Part shown: one piece after another, positions 25,603-35,119 of the stretch
How positions within the stretch are numbered: the stretch's first letter is position 1
How the letters are laid out: each line of letters begins with the position of its first letter
Notes under the pieces: model-generated
Databases searched by the model: none
Told to the model about the DNA's origin: nothing
What the model saw: only the letters and a program-made list of their open reading frames with translations
NCBI RefSeq assembly: GCF_002218195.1
Contig: NZ_CP022336.1
Span: 2,289,001-2,353,000 of the forward strand
Direction of reading: 5' to 3'
Length of the DNA stretch: 64,000 nucleotides
Origin: Sphingorhabdus sp. SMR4y
Lineage (GTDB): Bacteria; Pseudomonadota; Alphaproteobacteria; Sphingomonadales; Sphingomonadaceae
Translations under genes and position numbers: made by a program

Positions 25603-26178
25603 ATGTTGCGAGACCAGCCCCGCCCCCATTTGCCCGACCAGACGGGTGCGACCCTGCCGACGCTATGGCTGTTCACCGACGAACGTAATGATGCTTTGCT
25701 CGAGCAAAGCATCCGGAAACTCCCGCGCGGTTGCGGCATTGTCTTTCGCCATTATCATTTGCCGGAAGCCGAACGGCGCGTGCGATTTGAAACCGTCAGG
25801 AAGCTCGTGCGGCGGCGTGGTCATGTGCTGCTTCTCGCCGGATCCGCTTCACTGGCACGGGCCTGGAAAGCCGATGGCCTGCACGGCCGGACAGGACGCC
25901 GGACGCTGGTGCATGGACTGTTGCACAGCGCCCCGGTGCACAATGGCAGGGAGATTGCACAAGCCAATCGCGCCGGCGCCGACCTGTTTTTTCTGTCCCC
26001 GATATTCACGACCCGTTCGCACCCCGGCCAACGGCCCTTGAGTCCCCTGCAAACCCGTCGACTGGCGGCGATGTGCCATGGCCCGGTGATCTATCTCGGC
26101 GGAATGAACCGGCATCGCTATCACGCGCGCAAGAACCGGCTGTCCCACGGATGGGCAGCAATTGACGCTTTACGTTGA
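25603..26178 (+). CDS. TenI/ThiE-like thiamine phosphate synthase family protein
   Basis: A 191-residue TIM-barrel protein of the thiamine monophosphate synthase/TenI family. Recognisable are the early 'LWLFTDERND', the middle 'HNGREIAQANRAGADLFFLSPIF' region (two quoted halves: 'REIAQANRAGADLFFLSPIF') and 'VIYLGGMN'. The canonical ThiE diphosphate-binding 'GP(I/V)FxT' appears as 'SPIFTTRSHPG'. It is shorter than ThiE and lacks a thi neighbour, so it may be a TenI-type aromatase or a stand-alone homologue. I chose the ATG at 25603; the frame is open further upstream. Confidence 0.75.
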   Translation: MLRDQPRPHLPDQTGATLPTLWLFTDERNDALLEQSIRKLPRGCGIVFRHYHLPEAERRVRFETVRKLVRRRGHVLLLAGSASLARAWKADGLHGRTGRRTLVHGLLHSAPVHNGREIAQANRAGADLFFLSPIFTTRSHPGQRPLSPLQTRRLAAMCHGPVIYLGGMNRHRYHARKNRLSHGWAAIDALR

Positions 26179-26200
26179 TTATTGCGCTGGCTCTGCTCTG

Positions 26201-26938
26201 TTAGAAGCGGAACTGGGTTCCGACATAGACGGCCTGGCTATCCTGACGGCTGTCGGTCAGCGGGGCCATCCGGTCACGCTCGTTGTTGATCCGGACACCA
26301 GCGGTCACGTCGAGATTACGGGTCAGCGAATAGCTGCCGCCGACATCGAGCGTATAATCTTTCTGGCTGGCGTCGAGAGCGCGCGGCGCAGCGTTGATCG
26401 GGGCCGAAGCATCGATCGACATGCGCGGATTGAAACGGCTCTTCTTGCCACCCTCTTCCTCGCCCAGCAGTCTTTCACCACCGATTTCCGAAAGATCGGG
26501 CATATTGCCGTTCAGTTTCTTGACCGGAATTGCGAAGCTCTTCAGACCTTTTGCAGCACCGAGGCTATAGGAAACGGGAGCGATCTTTGCCGCGCTTGCG
26601 ACGCCCGATCCGGGGGCGGCAGCGAGAATATTTTCGCGAATCGAAACCGCGTCTGATTTCTGGCGAACCACCACAGTGACCGAACGTTCACCATCGCGGG
26701 TGCCGCCGGACGGAGTAAATTTGAAACTCGCGTTGCCACGCAAGGCGCTGATATTATACTTGGCCACCAGGTCAGGATCGGCACCGGCCACGGTAAAGGA
26801 ACCGATCGATCCAAGCGTCTTCAGCGATACCAAATCGCTGTCGCCGGAAATCACCTTCGCCAAAGCAGGAGTCATGGCGAGGCCAGAGACCGCGAGTCCC
26901 GTCGCTAACCAACCGAAATGACTGACCTTTTTCGCCAT
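26201..26938 (-). CDS. secreted protein of unknown function, possible outer-membrane protein
   Basis: A 245-residue protein with a signal peptide (MAKKVSHFGWLATGLAVSGLAMTPALA, cut near residue 27). It has a middle part rich in Gly/Ala/Ser, a basic-acidic stretch 'GEEEGGKKSRFNPR', and a C-terminus with strand-like repeats 'YTLDVGGSYSLTRNLDVTAG' and a terminal 'AVYVGTQFRF'. A final aromatic after alternating residues is the usual outer-membrane insertion signal. I recognise no named family. It is convergent with the TenI-like gene, 22 bases apart, and stands alone. Confidence 0.6.
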   Translation of the reverse strand: MAKKVSHFGWLATGLAVSGLAMTPALAKVISGDSDLVSLKTLGSIGSFTVAGADPDLVAKYNISALRGNASFKFTPSGGTRDGERSVTVVVRQKSDAVSIRENILAAAPGSGVASAAKIAPVSYSLGAAKGLKSFAIPVKKLNGNMPDLSEIGGERLLGEEEGGKKSRFNPRMSIDASAPINAAPRALDASQKDYTLDVGGSYSLTRNLDVTAGVRINNERDRMAPLTDSRQDSQAVYVGTQFRF

Positions 26939-27288
26939 GATGAAGCCGCTTCCCTTAATTCTGGCTTTGGATATAACAAATTCCGTTGAACTACACGAGT
27001 CAACATCCTGTTTTTGTCCGATTTTCCCAAACTAGCAATTTTCTGTTGCAGTTCGGTTACGCTTTTGTCCGGACATGGTTTCACTTGCTAGCATGAAAAA
27101 CATGAACCAGAGATGATTTCACGGCCATTCAACCGGCGTTCAGTCCGCGCCGCACAAGAGCGATTCATGCGCTTATGCTTGCCCCTCGCGGCAAAGCATT
27201 TATAGAGAGCGCTGAAATGATTTCATGTCCGGAACAAATCCTGCGAAAAAGATTTCGTGCCGGCGCTAAATGCAACCAGGAGCGCTTC
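26939..27288. other. 350-bp intergenic region, nothing definite
   Basis: This divergent region separates a leftward secreted-protein gene and the rightward DUF3576 gene and should hold both promoters. A perfect 13-bp palindrome TGAAATGATTTCA lies at 27213-27225, 64 bases before the DUF3576 start. A TTGACT on the bottom strand near 26998 is poorly spaced to a TTATAT. Short frames of 12 and 30 codons near 27080-27205 have no supporting features. Confidence 0.4.
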
Positions 27289-27738
27289 ATGTCCCGCCTC
27301 AAAACATCCTCATTCCTGCGGTCTGCAACCGCCAGCCTGCTGACATTGTCGCTGCTTTCCGCTTGCGGCGGCAAAGAGCGGCCGCAGGCTGATCTGGCGG
27401 CGTCCCAGGTCACCACCATCGGCGTGAACAGCTATTTGTGGCGCGCATCGCTCGATGCCCTGTCCTTCATGCCGTTGACCCAGACCGACAGCAACGGCGG
27501 CGTGATCCTGACCGACTGGTATGTGAACCCGCAAAATCCGGGCGAGCGAATGAAGATCAACGTTTCGATTCTCGACCAGGATCTGCGCGCCGACGCCCTG
27601 CGTGTCGCTGCTTCGCGGCAGGTCGCACAGAATGGCACCTGGGTGGATGCGCCGGTCAAGGCCGCGACCACGCAGAAGCTGGAACAGATCATCCTCACCA
27701 AGGCCCGCGACCTGCGGCGCGGTGCGATCACCAACTAA
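27289..27738 (+). CDS. DUF3576 lipoprotein
   Basis: A 149-residue lipoprotein: basic N-terminus, hydrophobic leader and lipobox 'LLSAC' with Cys at about residue 26, then 'QVTTIGVNSYLWRASLDALSFMPL' (in two parts: 'TIGVNSYLWRASLDAL', 'FMPLTQTDSNGGVI') and 'DWYVNP', which mark DUF3576. The AGGAG eight bases before the ATG at 27289 decides the start; the longer open frame upstream has no support. It precedes leuS by 27 bases; the DUF3576-leuS-lptE-holA order is common in alphaproteobacteria, where this protein is presumed envelope-associated. Role unknown. Confidence 0.85.
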   Translation: MSRLKTSSFLRSATASLLTLSLLSACGGKERPQADLAASQVTTIGVNSYLWRASLDALSFMPLTQTDSNGGVILTDWYVNPQNPGERMKINVSILDQDLRADALRVAASRQVAQNGTWVDAPVKAATTQKLEQIILTKARDLRRGAITN

Positions 27739-27765
27739 ACCTTCCTGCCACTTCATGGGGCCGCA

Positions 27766-30294
27766 ATGACCGATCAGCGATTCAATCCACTGGCGGCGGA
27801 CAAACGCTGGCAAGAGCGCTGGTCAACCGCCGGCACTTTCGAGGCGGATGACGCCAGCAGCAAGCCGCGCAGCTATGTGCTCGAGATGTTTCCCTATCCC
27901 TCGGGCCGCATCCACATGGGCCATGTCCGCAACTATACGATGGGCGACGTGCTCGCCCGCTTCCGGCGGATGCAGGGTTTTGAAGTGCTCCATCCGATGG
28001 GCTGGGACGCCTTCGGCATGCCGGCGGAAAATGCGGCGATGGAAAAGAAGGTCCATCCCGGCGAGTGGACAAGAGCCAATATTGCCTCGATGCGCAGCCA
28101 GCTGAAGACTCTGGGCTTTGCCTTCGACTGGAGCCGCGAACTGGCGACCTGCGAACCGGACTATTATGGCCAGGAACAGGCGCTGTTCATCGACCTGTTC
28201 GAGGGCGGTCTGGTCTATCGCAAGGAATCGGCGGTCAACTGGGATCCGGTCGACATGACCGTGCTCGCCAACGAACAGGTGATCGACGGCAAGGGCTGGC
28301 GGTCCGGTGCGCAGGTTGAAAAGCGCAAGCTCAGCCAGTGGTTCCTGAAGATCACCGATTTTGCCGAGGATTTGCTCGCCGGACTGGGTGACCTCAAGGG
28401 CTGGCCGGAAAAAGTGCGGCTGATGCAGGAAAACTGGATCGGCAAGTCGCAGGGTCTGCAATTTCATTTCGCTCTGGCCGAAGCGCAGGGCGATATCGCC
28501 AGCGTCGAGGTCTTCTCGACCCGGCCGGACACGATTTTCGGGGCCAGCTTTGTCGCGCTGTCGGCCGATCATCCGCTGACCCAGAAACTGGCCGGCCAGA
28601 ACGAAGCGCTCGCGGCCTTCGCCGAAGAATGCAAGGCAGGCGGCACCACGGCAGCCGAGCTCGAGACGATGGAGAAAAAAGGCTTCGATACCGGCCTGAC
28701 CGTCACCCATCCGCTCGATCCCGACTGGCAACTGCCCGTCTATGTCGCCAATTTCGTGCTGATGGATTATGGTACCGGCGCGGTTTTCGGCGTGCCGGCG
28801 CATGACCAGCGCGACCTCGATTTTGCCCGCAAATATGGTCTGCCGGTCAAACGCGTGGTTTCCGACGGCGAGGAAACAGCCGCGAAATATGTCGGAAATG
28901 AAGCCTATACCGGTCCGGGAAAAATCGTGAACAGCGCATTTCTCGACGGCCTGACCGTCGAAGCGGCGCAGCAGACGGTGATCGATCGCGCGCAAGTCGA
29001 AGGCTGGGGCAAGGCCCAGACGACCTGGCGGCTGCGCGACTGGGGCGTTTCGCGGCAACGTTACTGGGGCACGCCGATCCCGATCATCCATTGCGATGAC
29101 TGCGGTCCGGTGCCGGTGCCCAAGGACCAGCTTCCCGTCGTCCTGCCGGAAGATATCGATTTCGAAACGCCGGGCAATCCGCTCGAGCGGCACGCAACAT
29201 GGAAACATATTGATTGCCCGAAATGCGGCAAGGCGGCGCTGCGCGAAACCGATACGCTCGACACCTTTGTCGACAGCAGCTGGTATTTCCTGCGCTTTGC
29301 CAGCCAGCCGGACGACCGGCCCTTTGATCCGGAAGTGGTCAAGCAATGGCTGCCGGTGACGCAATATATCGGCGGCGTCGAACATGCGATCCTGCACCTG
29401 CTTTATGCGCGTTTCTGGACGCGGGCGCTGGCGAGCATCGGCAAGCTGGATTTCGCCGAACCGTTCGAGAGCCTGTTCACCCAAGGGATGGTGACGCACG
29501 AGACCTACAAGCATGGCGACGGCAGCTGGCTGTCGCCCGACGAGGTCGAGAAAAACGGCACCGACTGGACGGTGATTGCCGACGGGTCGCCGGTCACCAC
29601 CGGCCGGGTCGAGAAAATGTCGAAGTCGAAGAAAAATGTCGTCGACCCCGATCCGATCATCGAACAATATGGCGCCGATGCGGTGCGTTTCTTCATGCTC
29701 TCCGACAGCCCGCCCGAGCGCGACCTGCCCTGGTCCGAAGCGGGCATCGAGGGTAGCTGGCGCTTTGTCCAGCGGCTCTGGCGCCTGTTTATATCCGTCG
29801 AGTTCGAAACGCTGGAAAATGAAGATGTAAAAGTTCGAAGAAAGCTAAATCAAACTATCAAGGGTGTCGCTGACGACGTGGAAGCCTTGGCCTTTAATAA
29901 GGCCGTTGCGAAAATTTTTGAGCTAGTCAATCTCGTAGAAAAAGCAAATCCGTCTGCCGATAAACGAGAAGCGATCAAGGCGCTCGCCCGGATAGTCGCG
30001 CCGATGGTGCCGCATATTGCCGAGGAAGCCTGGGCCCTGTTCGGTGAAAGCGGCCTGATCGCCAACGCGCCCTGGCCGGAGGTGGACGAAAGCCTGCTGG
30101 TCGATGATGAAGTGACGATCGCGATTCAGGTGCGCGGAAAGTTGCGCGATACGATGACCACGGCCAAGGGCAGCAGCAAGGATCGGCTCGAAGAGCTTGC
30201 TCTCGCCTCCGAGAAGGTGCAGCGTAGCCTCGATGGAGCCGCAATAAAGAAGGTAATCGTCGTGCCCGACCGACTGGTCAATATCGTCATATGA
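27766..30294 (+). CDS. leuS: leucine--tRNA ligase
   Basis: An 842-residue class I aminoacyl-tRNA synthetase. '[10 protein letters not shown]' has the HMGH variant of the HIGH motif (50-53), the CP1 editing domain lies around residues 220-420 ('[20 protein letters not shown]'), '[13 protein letters not shown]' is the catalytic WYF region, and 'KMSKSK' is at 617-622. Length and order match bacterial LeuRS. Codons in 29821-29970 (anticodon-binding domain) are noticeably more AT-rich than the rest, with AGA, CTA, GTA and AAT. The stop overlaps lptE by four bases. Confidence 0.98.
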   Translation: MTDQRFNPLAADKRWQERWSTAGTFEADDASSKPRSYVLEMFPYPSGRIHMGHVRNYTMGDVLARFRRMQGFEVLHPMGWDAFGMPAENAAMEKKVHPGEWTRANIASMRSQLKTLGFAFDWSRELATCEPDYYGQEQALFIDLFEGGLVYRKESAVNWDPVDMTVLANEQVIDGKGWRSGAQVEKRKLSQWFLKITDFAEDLLAGLGDLKGWPEKVRLMQENWIGKSQGLQFHFALAEAQGDIASVEVFSTRPDTIFGASFVALSADHPLTQKLAGQNEALAAFAEECKAGGTTAAELETMEKKGFDTGLTVTHPLDPDWQLPVYVANFVLMDYGTGAVFGVPAHDQRDLDFARKYGLPVKRVVSDGEETAAKYVGNEAYTGPGKIVNSAFLDGLTVEAAQQTVIDRAQVEGWGKAQTTWRLRDWGVSRQRYWGTPIPIIHCDDCGPVPVPKDQLPVVLPEDIDFETPGNPLERHATWKHIDCPKCGKAALRETDTLDTFVDSSWYFLRFASQPDDRPFDPEVVKQWLPVTQYIGGVEHAILHLLYARFWTRALASIGKLDFAEPFESLFTQGMVTHETYKHGDGSWLSPDEVEKNGTDWTVIADGSPVTTGRVEKMSKSKKNVVDPDPIIEQYGADAVRFFMLSDSPPERDLPWSEAGIEGSWRFVQRLWRLFISVEFETLENEDVKVRRKLNQTIKGVADDVEALAFNKAVAKIFELVNLVEKANPSADKREAIKALARIVAPMVPHIAEEAWALFGESGLIANAPWPEVDESLLVDDEVTIAIQVRGKLRDTMTTAKGSSKDRLEELALASEKVQRSLDGAAIKKVIVVPDRLVNIVI

Positions 30295-30812
30295 CATCCC
30301 TGATCGCCCGGATCACGCTGGCCGTGACATTGTCGGCGGTGCTGGCCGGCTGCAACCTGCGGCCGCTCTACGCCGGCGGCACGAGCGGTGTGGTCGCGCA
30401 GGAGCTGGGCCAGGTCGAGATCGAACCGATTGCCGGCAAGGCAGGCTGGCTGACCCGCAATGCACTGAAGGACCAGCTGGGCGCGTTCGAGGGACAGCAG
30501 GCCAAATATCGCCTGACCGTCGCGCTGGAAGACAAGATTGCCGGATTCGGCGTGCGCAGCGATGACCGGATCACCCGCGAACGCAGAACCCTGCGCGCCC
30601 GCTATCAACTGGTCCGCATCTCCGATTCCGTGGTCGTTCTCGATGCCACAGCCGGTTCGGATGCCGGCATCGATGTGGTGTCATCGGAATATGCCACGCT
30701 GGCCGCCGAAGATACGGCACTGGAAAACCTGGCGACGCGCGTGGCCAACCAGATCGTAACCCGGCTGTCCCTGTTTGCCCGGAATGAGGCCAGCGCGTCG
30801 CCGCAGCCATGA
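30291..30812 (+). CDS. lptE: LPS-assembly lipoprotein LptE
   Basis: A 173-residue outer-membrane lipoprotein with lipobox '[13 protein letters not shown]' (Cys about residue 20), the conserved L-R-P-L-Y that follows the acylated cysteine in LptE. It plugs the LptD barrel and helps deliver LPS to the outer leaflet. The remaining sequence shows the alternating alpha/beta pattern with '[15 protein letters not shown]' and 'RARYQLVRI'. It overlaps leuS and holA by ATGA on either side, the standard order leuS-lptE-holA. Confidence 0.92.
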   Translation: MTSLIARITLAVTLSAVLAGCNLRPLYAGGTSGVVAQELGQVEIEPIAGKAGWLTRNALKDQLGAFEGQQAKYRLTVALEDKIAGFGVRSDDRITRERRTLRARYQLVRISDSVVVLDATAGSDAGIDVVSSEYATLAAEDTALENLATRVANQIVTRLSLFARNEASASPQP

Positions 30813-31837
30813 AGGCGAAGCCGGAAGAGATTGTCAGGCGTTTTCATGCCGCTCCCGATCAATTTCGACTGGTCCTGCTGTGCGGCCCGAATGTGACCCG
30901 CTGCCAGGCGCTGGTCGAGGAGCTGGTCAAACCGCTGGCGCAAAGTGCCGAGCGGGTAGACCTGACAATCAGCGATATTACCGATGGCCCCGCGCGGCTC
31001 AACGACGAAGCCAATTCCGCATCGCTGTTCGGCGACAAGCGCTTTCTGGTATTGCGGCTGAACAGCGGCGAAGCGGTCCGCGCGACTGCGGCGATAGACA
31101 ATCTGCTGGCGAGCGACACCGCCGGCGATCCGGTATTTGTCATCGCACCCGGCATGGGCGACAAAACCGCGCTGGCCAAGACCATTATTGCGGCGCCGGA
31201 TGCCCTGATCGCAACCTGCTATGAAACGACACCCCAGCAGGCAGCGGCGGAAATCCTGACCATGGCCCAGACCGAAGGCCTGCGACTGAGCCGGGAAATG
31301 GCCCAGGAAATCGCGGCCCTGACCAGCAATGATCTGGTTCTGGCCCGTCTGGAAGTCGAAAAAATCGCGCTCTACCTGGATGCGTCAGCGGATAATCCGA
31401 TGACCCCGGAAGCGGATATTCTGCTTCTGCTCGGTGCCGAGAATGACGAAGAGGATATCAACCTGCTGATCCACGCCGCACTCAATGGCGATGCAGCGCG
31501 GCTGGCACGGGAAATCGCCGCTACCCGCGCGCAGGGTATCAGCGAAATCGGCCTGATCCGGATCATGCTCCGGCATCTTGCCAAGCTCGCGGAATTGCGC
31601 AGCAAGGTGGACAAGGGCGGCAATGTCGATTCCGTCGCCAGTCACCCCAGCGTCTTTTTCAAGGAGCAGAAACATTTCAAGCGGCAGCTGCGAATCTGGT
31701 CATCCGCCCATATCGCGCGGCTGATCGAACGAATTCTGCAACTGGAGATTGTCATGAAAAGCAGCGGCCAGCCGGACCAGGTGCTGCTCGAGGAAGAACT
31801 GCTGCTGATTGCCCGGAAAGCCGCCAGCGGACGCTAG
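30809..31837 (+). CDS. holA: DNA polymerase III subunit delta
   Basis: A 342-residue clamp-loader subunit that opens the beta sliding clamp. It begins '[14 protein letters not shown]', has the clamp-contact region 'SLFGDKRFLVLRLNSGEA', and the AAA+-like fold lacks a Walker A, as normal for delta. 'NDLVLARLEVEKIALYL' and 'LLEEELLLIARKA' are typical HolA segments. It is co-transcribed with lptE. Its gene is 15 bp from the convergent DUF4402 gene. Confidence 0.93.
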   Translation: MKAKPEEIVRRFHAAPDQFRLVLLCGPNVTRCQALVEELVKPLAQSAERVDLTISDITDGPARLNDEANSASLFGDKRFLVLRLNSGEAVRATAAIDNLLASDTAGDPVFVIAPGMGDKTALAKTIIAAPDALIATCYETTPQQAAAEILTMAQTEGLRLSREMAQEIAALTSNDLVLARLEVEKIALYLDASADNPMTPEADILLLLGAENDEEDINLLIHAALNGDAARLAREIAATRAQGISEIGLIRIMLRHLAKLAELRSKVDKGGNVDSVASHPSVFFKEQKHFKRQLRIWSSAHIARLIERILQLEIVMKSSGQPDQVLLEEELLLIARKAASGR

Positions 31838-31852
31838 CACCGGCGGACGGGT

Positions 31853-32398
31853 TCACTCATAATCAGCGGTAATCGCGATCCGGCCACGGAACCGGCCATT
31901 TGCATCGCCACGGACGCGCAATTGACCACCGAAGGAAAAGGTCAGCCGTCCGGACGGATCCAGTCGTGCCAGCGTCGGCAGATTGGTTTGCAGCCGCTCC
32001 AGCTCGGCCGTCGAACCATTGGGCGCGCTGAGCTGAATCCGTTCGGGCAGGAATATCCGCACGCTGCGGCCCGGTTCGCCGGTCAGACGTCCTTCGCCGT
32101 GCAACGCCATGCCGCCAAGATTGGCAATACTGCCCCGGATTTGCCGGTCGCCCGACATAGGATCGATACTGACCACGCCGCCGCTGCTGCTCAACAGGGC
32201 CATGCGGGAAAAATCCAGATTGGCGGTAATTTCGATCTGCAGCGGAATTTCCGGCTTCCCGGCCGCCGTTCCGGAGGATCCGTCAGGCGGGGCACTGGCG
32301 GCGCACAGGCGGCATTGCGCCTGCAATTCCGCCGCCGGAATCGCAAGGGAAGCGCAGACCATTGCTGCATTCAGCACAAGTTTTACCGCCATCTTCAT
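31853..32398 (-). CDS. DUF4402 domain-containing secreted protein (isolated copy)
   Basis: A 181-residue protein with a signal peptide (cut after 'AELQAQ', about residue 28), a Cys-x-x-Cys (CRLC) just after it, and a beta-sandwich DUF4402 domain marked by '[20 protein letters not shown]' and the closing '[12 protein letters not shown]'. The domain resembles that of the protein at 56893-57384, which is next to a chaperone and usher-like gene; here there is no chaperone or usher neighbour. It may be a minor subunit or tip protein of the same surface system or an independent protein. Convergent with holA. Confidence 0.78.
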   Translation of the reverse strand: MKMAVKLVLNAAMVCASLAIPAAELQAQCRLCAASAPPDGSSGTAAGKPEIPLQIEITANLDFSRMALLSSSGGVVSIDPMSGDRQIRGSIANLGGMALHGEGRLTGEPGRSVRIFLPERIQLSAPNGSTAELERLQTNLPTLARLDPSGRLTFSFGGQLRVRGDANGRFRGRIAITADYE

Positions 32399-32512
32399 AA
32401 TCCGCCATTTTCGCCGGATATGCCTAATATCCGGTTAAGCATAAGGATTGGCGCCCGGGATGGCCTTTTCAGATGCCTTGACCGTCCGCGATCAAACCCC
32501 CATTTAGCGACT

Positions 32513-32911
32513 ATGGAAAAAACAATATTGAGCGACGAGCAATGGCGGCAACGGCTGTCTCCGGAGCAATATCACGTACTCCGCGAAGCGGGCACCGAGC
32601 GGCCCTTTACCGGCGCATTGAACACCGAATATCGAGACGGTGAATTTTTCTGCGCCGGCTGTGGCAGCAAATTGTTCGAGTCAGACAGCAAGTTCGACAG
32701 CGGTTGTGGCTGGCCCAGCTTTTCCGCGCCCGCCGATTCCGAAGCGGTTACCGAGATCGAGGACAATAGTCATGGCATGCGCCGGATCGAGATACGCTGC
32801 TCCACGTGCGACGGACATCTTGGCCATGTCTTTCCCGATGGGCCGACCGAAACCGGCCTGCGCTATTGCATGAATAGCGCGGCCATGGCGTTCGAACCCA
32901 AAGACGACTGA
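32513..32911 (+). CDS. msrB: peptide-methionine (R)-S-oxide reductase
   Basis: A 132-residue MsrB that reduces methionine-R-sulfoxide in proteins. The two zinc CxxC pairs are 'CAGCGSKLF' and '[12 protein letters not shown]'. The catalytic Cys 119 is in 'LRYCMNS', and 'GCGWPSF' is the substrate loop. No signal peptide, so cytoplasmic. The ATG at 32513 begins '[15 protein letters not shown]', the typical N-terminus. It runs alone, preceded by a 114-bp gap from the DUF4402 gene (divergent) and followed by 87 bp to the PBP1A gene. Confidence 0.96.
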   Translation: MEKTILSDEQWRQRLSPEQYHVLREAGTERPFTGALNTEYRDGEFFCAGCGSKLFESDSKFDSGCGWPSFSAPADSEAVTEIEDNSHGMRRIEIRCSTCDGHLGHVFPDGPTETGLRYCMNSAAMAFEPKDD

Positions 32912-32998
32912 CTTTTTTCTGTGCTTCCCTGTTCAGCCTACGGTAAGGCACCGGAACGCTAGAAAAATTCTGGTTTGGTATTTAGTGGGTGGATCAAT

Positions 32999-35113
32999 AT
33001 GGCGCGGGCCAGAAAACGCAGCAACAAACAGGGTCCCATCCGCAAATGGCTTTGGCGGCTGACCAAGGCCGGTCTGGTCGTCGGACTTCTCGCGGCTATT
33101 GCCCTGGTGGTTGCGGTTCTGGTGGTCCGCTCTTCGCTCCCCGGCTTCGAGGATCTCAAATCCTCTCCCAACGGCCAGATGATACGGGTTCTCGACGTTA
33201 ACGGCAAAGAGCTGTTTTCCATGGGGCCGAGCTACGGCGAATGGCTGCCCTATGCGGAAATTCCGGAAGTCATGAAATCCGCCATGGTCGCGGTCGAGGA
33301 CCGGCGCTACGAAATCCATCCCGGCGTCGACCCGATCGGCATCGCGCGATCGCTTCAGGTCAGGATGCAGCGTGGCCATTGGGCGCAGGGCGGTTCCACC
33401 ATCACCCAGCAGCTCGCCCGCAACGTATTTCTGAACAACAACCGGACCTTTGGCCGGAAAGGCCGGGAAATATTGCTCGCGCTGGCGATGGAGCGGAAAT
33501 TTTCCAAGGAACAGATTCTCGAACTCTATCTGAACAAGGTCTATTATGGCGGCGGTGCTTATGGCATCGACGCGGCATCACGGCGTTTTTTCGCGCATAG
33601 TGCAAGAGACCTCAACCTGGCCGAGGCCGCGATCATCGCCGGTCTGGTCAAGGCACCATCCCGCTATTCACCCACCGCCGACGCGACGGCTGCGATCGGG
33701 CGGGCAACCGTGGTGCTGGAAGTGATGCAGGACGCCGGAGCGATAAGCGCCTCGGAAGCGGCAAAGACCAACCCTGCATCGGTCAAGCTGGCCCCCGAAC
33801 CCCGGCAGAACAGCGTCCGCTATTTCACCGACTGGGCGTTGCCGCAGCTCGACCTGCTGATCGACGAGAGCGTTGAACCGATCGAGGTCTGGACAACGCT
33901 GGATCTCGACATGCAGCGCGTCGCCACCGCGGCGATCCAGTCCGGTGTACCGGCCGGCGCCCAGGGCGCGCTGGTGGCGATTGACCGCGACGGCGCAGTA
34001 CGCGCCATGGTCGGCGGCACCGACTATGTGACCTCCAATTATAACCGGGCCACCCAGGCCGTCCGCCAGCCCGGATCGGCGTGGAAAGTGTTCGTCTATA
34101 TGGCGGCGCTGGAAGCGGGCTATACGCCCAATGACACGGTGACCGACGAACCGATCACCATCGGCAACTGGACTCCGCGCAACAGCGGTGACCGCTACGC
34201 CGGCGACATTGATGTCCGCACCGCTTTCGCCTTTTCCAAAAATACCGTCGCCGCAGCAATCGGCAATGATATCGGCACCTCGTCGATCGCCAATATGGCG
34301 CGGCGTTTCGGGATCACCACCCCGATCAACACCAACCCGTCAATGGTGCTTGGAACGTCCGATGTGCGGCTTCTTGACATGACCCGCGCCTTTGCTTCGA
34401 TCAGCGGCAAGGGCATTGCGATCACACCCTTCGGAATCACCAAGGTGCAGACGATGAACGGCGATGTCCTGTACCAGAGCAAATTCGACGGCAGTCGCGT
34501 GCTGGTTGACCCCTGGGTTGCCGCCGGCATCACCGACCTGATGCAGACTGCGGTTGCCACCGGCACCGGCCGGGCTGCCCAGATCGGCAGGCCGGTTGCC
34601 GGCAAGACCGGAACCACCAGCAGCAACAAGGATGGCTGGTTCCTCGGCTTTTCCAGCGGACTGACGACCGGTGTCTGGATGGGCCGTGACGATGCCAAGC
34701 CGGTTGGCGGATTGCAGGGTGGCCGGGCGCCGGCCAGCGTCTTCGCGCAATTCATGAAAATGGCTGTCGCCAATCGCAAGGTCGAGAAGTTCGATACGGA
34801 ACTGGTCTTGCCGGAATGGCAGCTGGAACCGGATGAAGACGAGCTGTTCGGCGCGCCCGAAGACGGCATTTATGTGGATGAAAACGGCATGCCGATCGAA
34901 ACCGGTCGCGGGATCGAATATGATCTGGAAGGCGGGGAAGCGGCCGATAGTCCGCGACTCGATCAGGACTGGATCGATTCGGTCCTCGGTCGCGGCGAGG
35001 ATCCCGGACCGCGCAAGCCGGAACCCGCGCCGGCCAAAAGACCCAAGCCACAGCCACCGCAAAACCCGCCCGAGTCCCTGCTCCCCGAAGGGGCCAGACT
35101 GGAACCGCAATAG
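32999..35113 (+). CDS. bifunctional penicillin-binding protein 1A
   Basis: A 704-residue class A PBP. A single N-terminal membrane anchor (about 20-40, 'GLVVGLLAAIALVVAVLVV') precedes a GT51 transglycosylase domain with 'EDRRYEIHPGVDPIGIARS' and 'QGGSTITQQLARN'. The transpeptidase domain has SxxK in 'GSAWKVF', SxN in 'FSKNTVAAA' and KTG in 'GKTGTTSSNKDGWFLGF'. The C-terminal tail is rich in Pro, Lys and acidic residues. It polymerises and cross-links peptidoglycan. ATG at 32999 chosen over a TTG at 32975, with GTGGATC ahead. Placed between msrB and a convergent metallopeptidase. Confidence 0.94.
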   Translation: MARARKRSNKQGPIRKWLWRLTKAGLVVGLLAAIALVVAVLVVRSSLPGFEDLKSSPNGQMIRVLDVNGKELFSMGPSYGEWLPYAEIPEVMKSAMVAVEDRRYEIHPGVDPIGIARSLQVRMQRGHWAQGGSTITQQLARNVFLNNNRTFGRKGREILLALAMERKFSKEQILELYLNKVYYGGGAYGIDAASRRFFAHSARDLNLAEAAIIAGLVKAPSRYSPTADATAAIGRATVVLEVMQDAGAISASEAAKTNPASVKLAPEPRQNSVRYFTDWALPQLDLLIDESVEPIEVWTTLDLDMQRVATAAIQSGVPAGAQGALVAIDRDGAVRAMVGGTDYVTSNYNRATQAVRQPGSAWKVFVYMAALEAGYTPNDTVTDEPITIGNWTPRNSGDRYAGDIDVRTAFAFSKNTVAAAIGNDIGTSSIANMARRFGITTPINTNPSMVLGTSDVRLLDMTRAFASISGKGIAITPFGITKVQTMNGDVLYQSKFDGSRVLVDPWVAAGITDLMQTAVATGTGRAAQIGRPVAGKTGTTSSNKDGWFLGFSSGLTTGVWMGRDDAKPVGGLQGGRAPASVFAQFMKMAVANRKVEKFDTELVLPEWQLEPDEDELFGAPEDGIYVDENGMPIETGRGIEYDLEGGEAADSPRLDQDWIDSVLGRGEDPGPRKPEPAPAKRPKPQPPQNPPESLLPEGARLEPQ

Positions 35114-35119
35114 CCGCGC

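Noticed and set aside
27113-27205. 30-codon frame before the DUF3576 gene
   Set aside because: No ribosome site, basic random-looking product, no sign of conservation available.
27823-29667. 614-codon open frame antisense to leuS
   Set aside because: Overlaps an unmistakable leuS and has no recognisable domain; a high-GC shadow frame.
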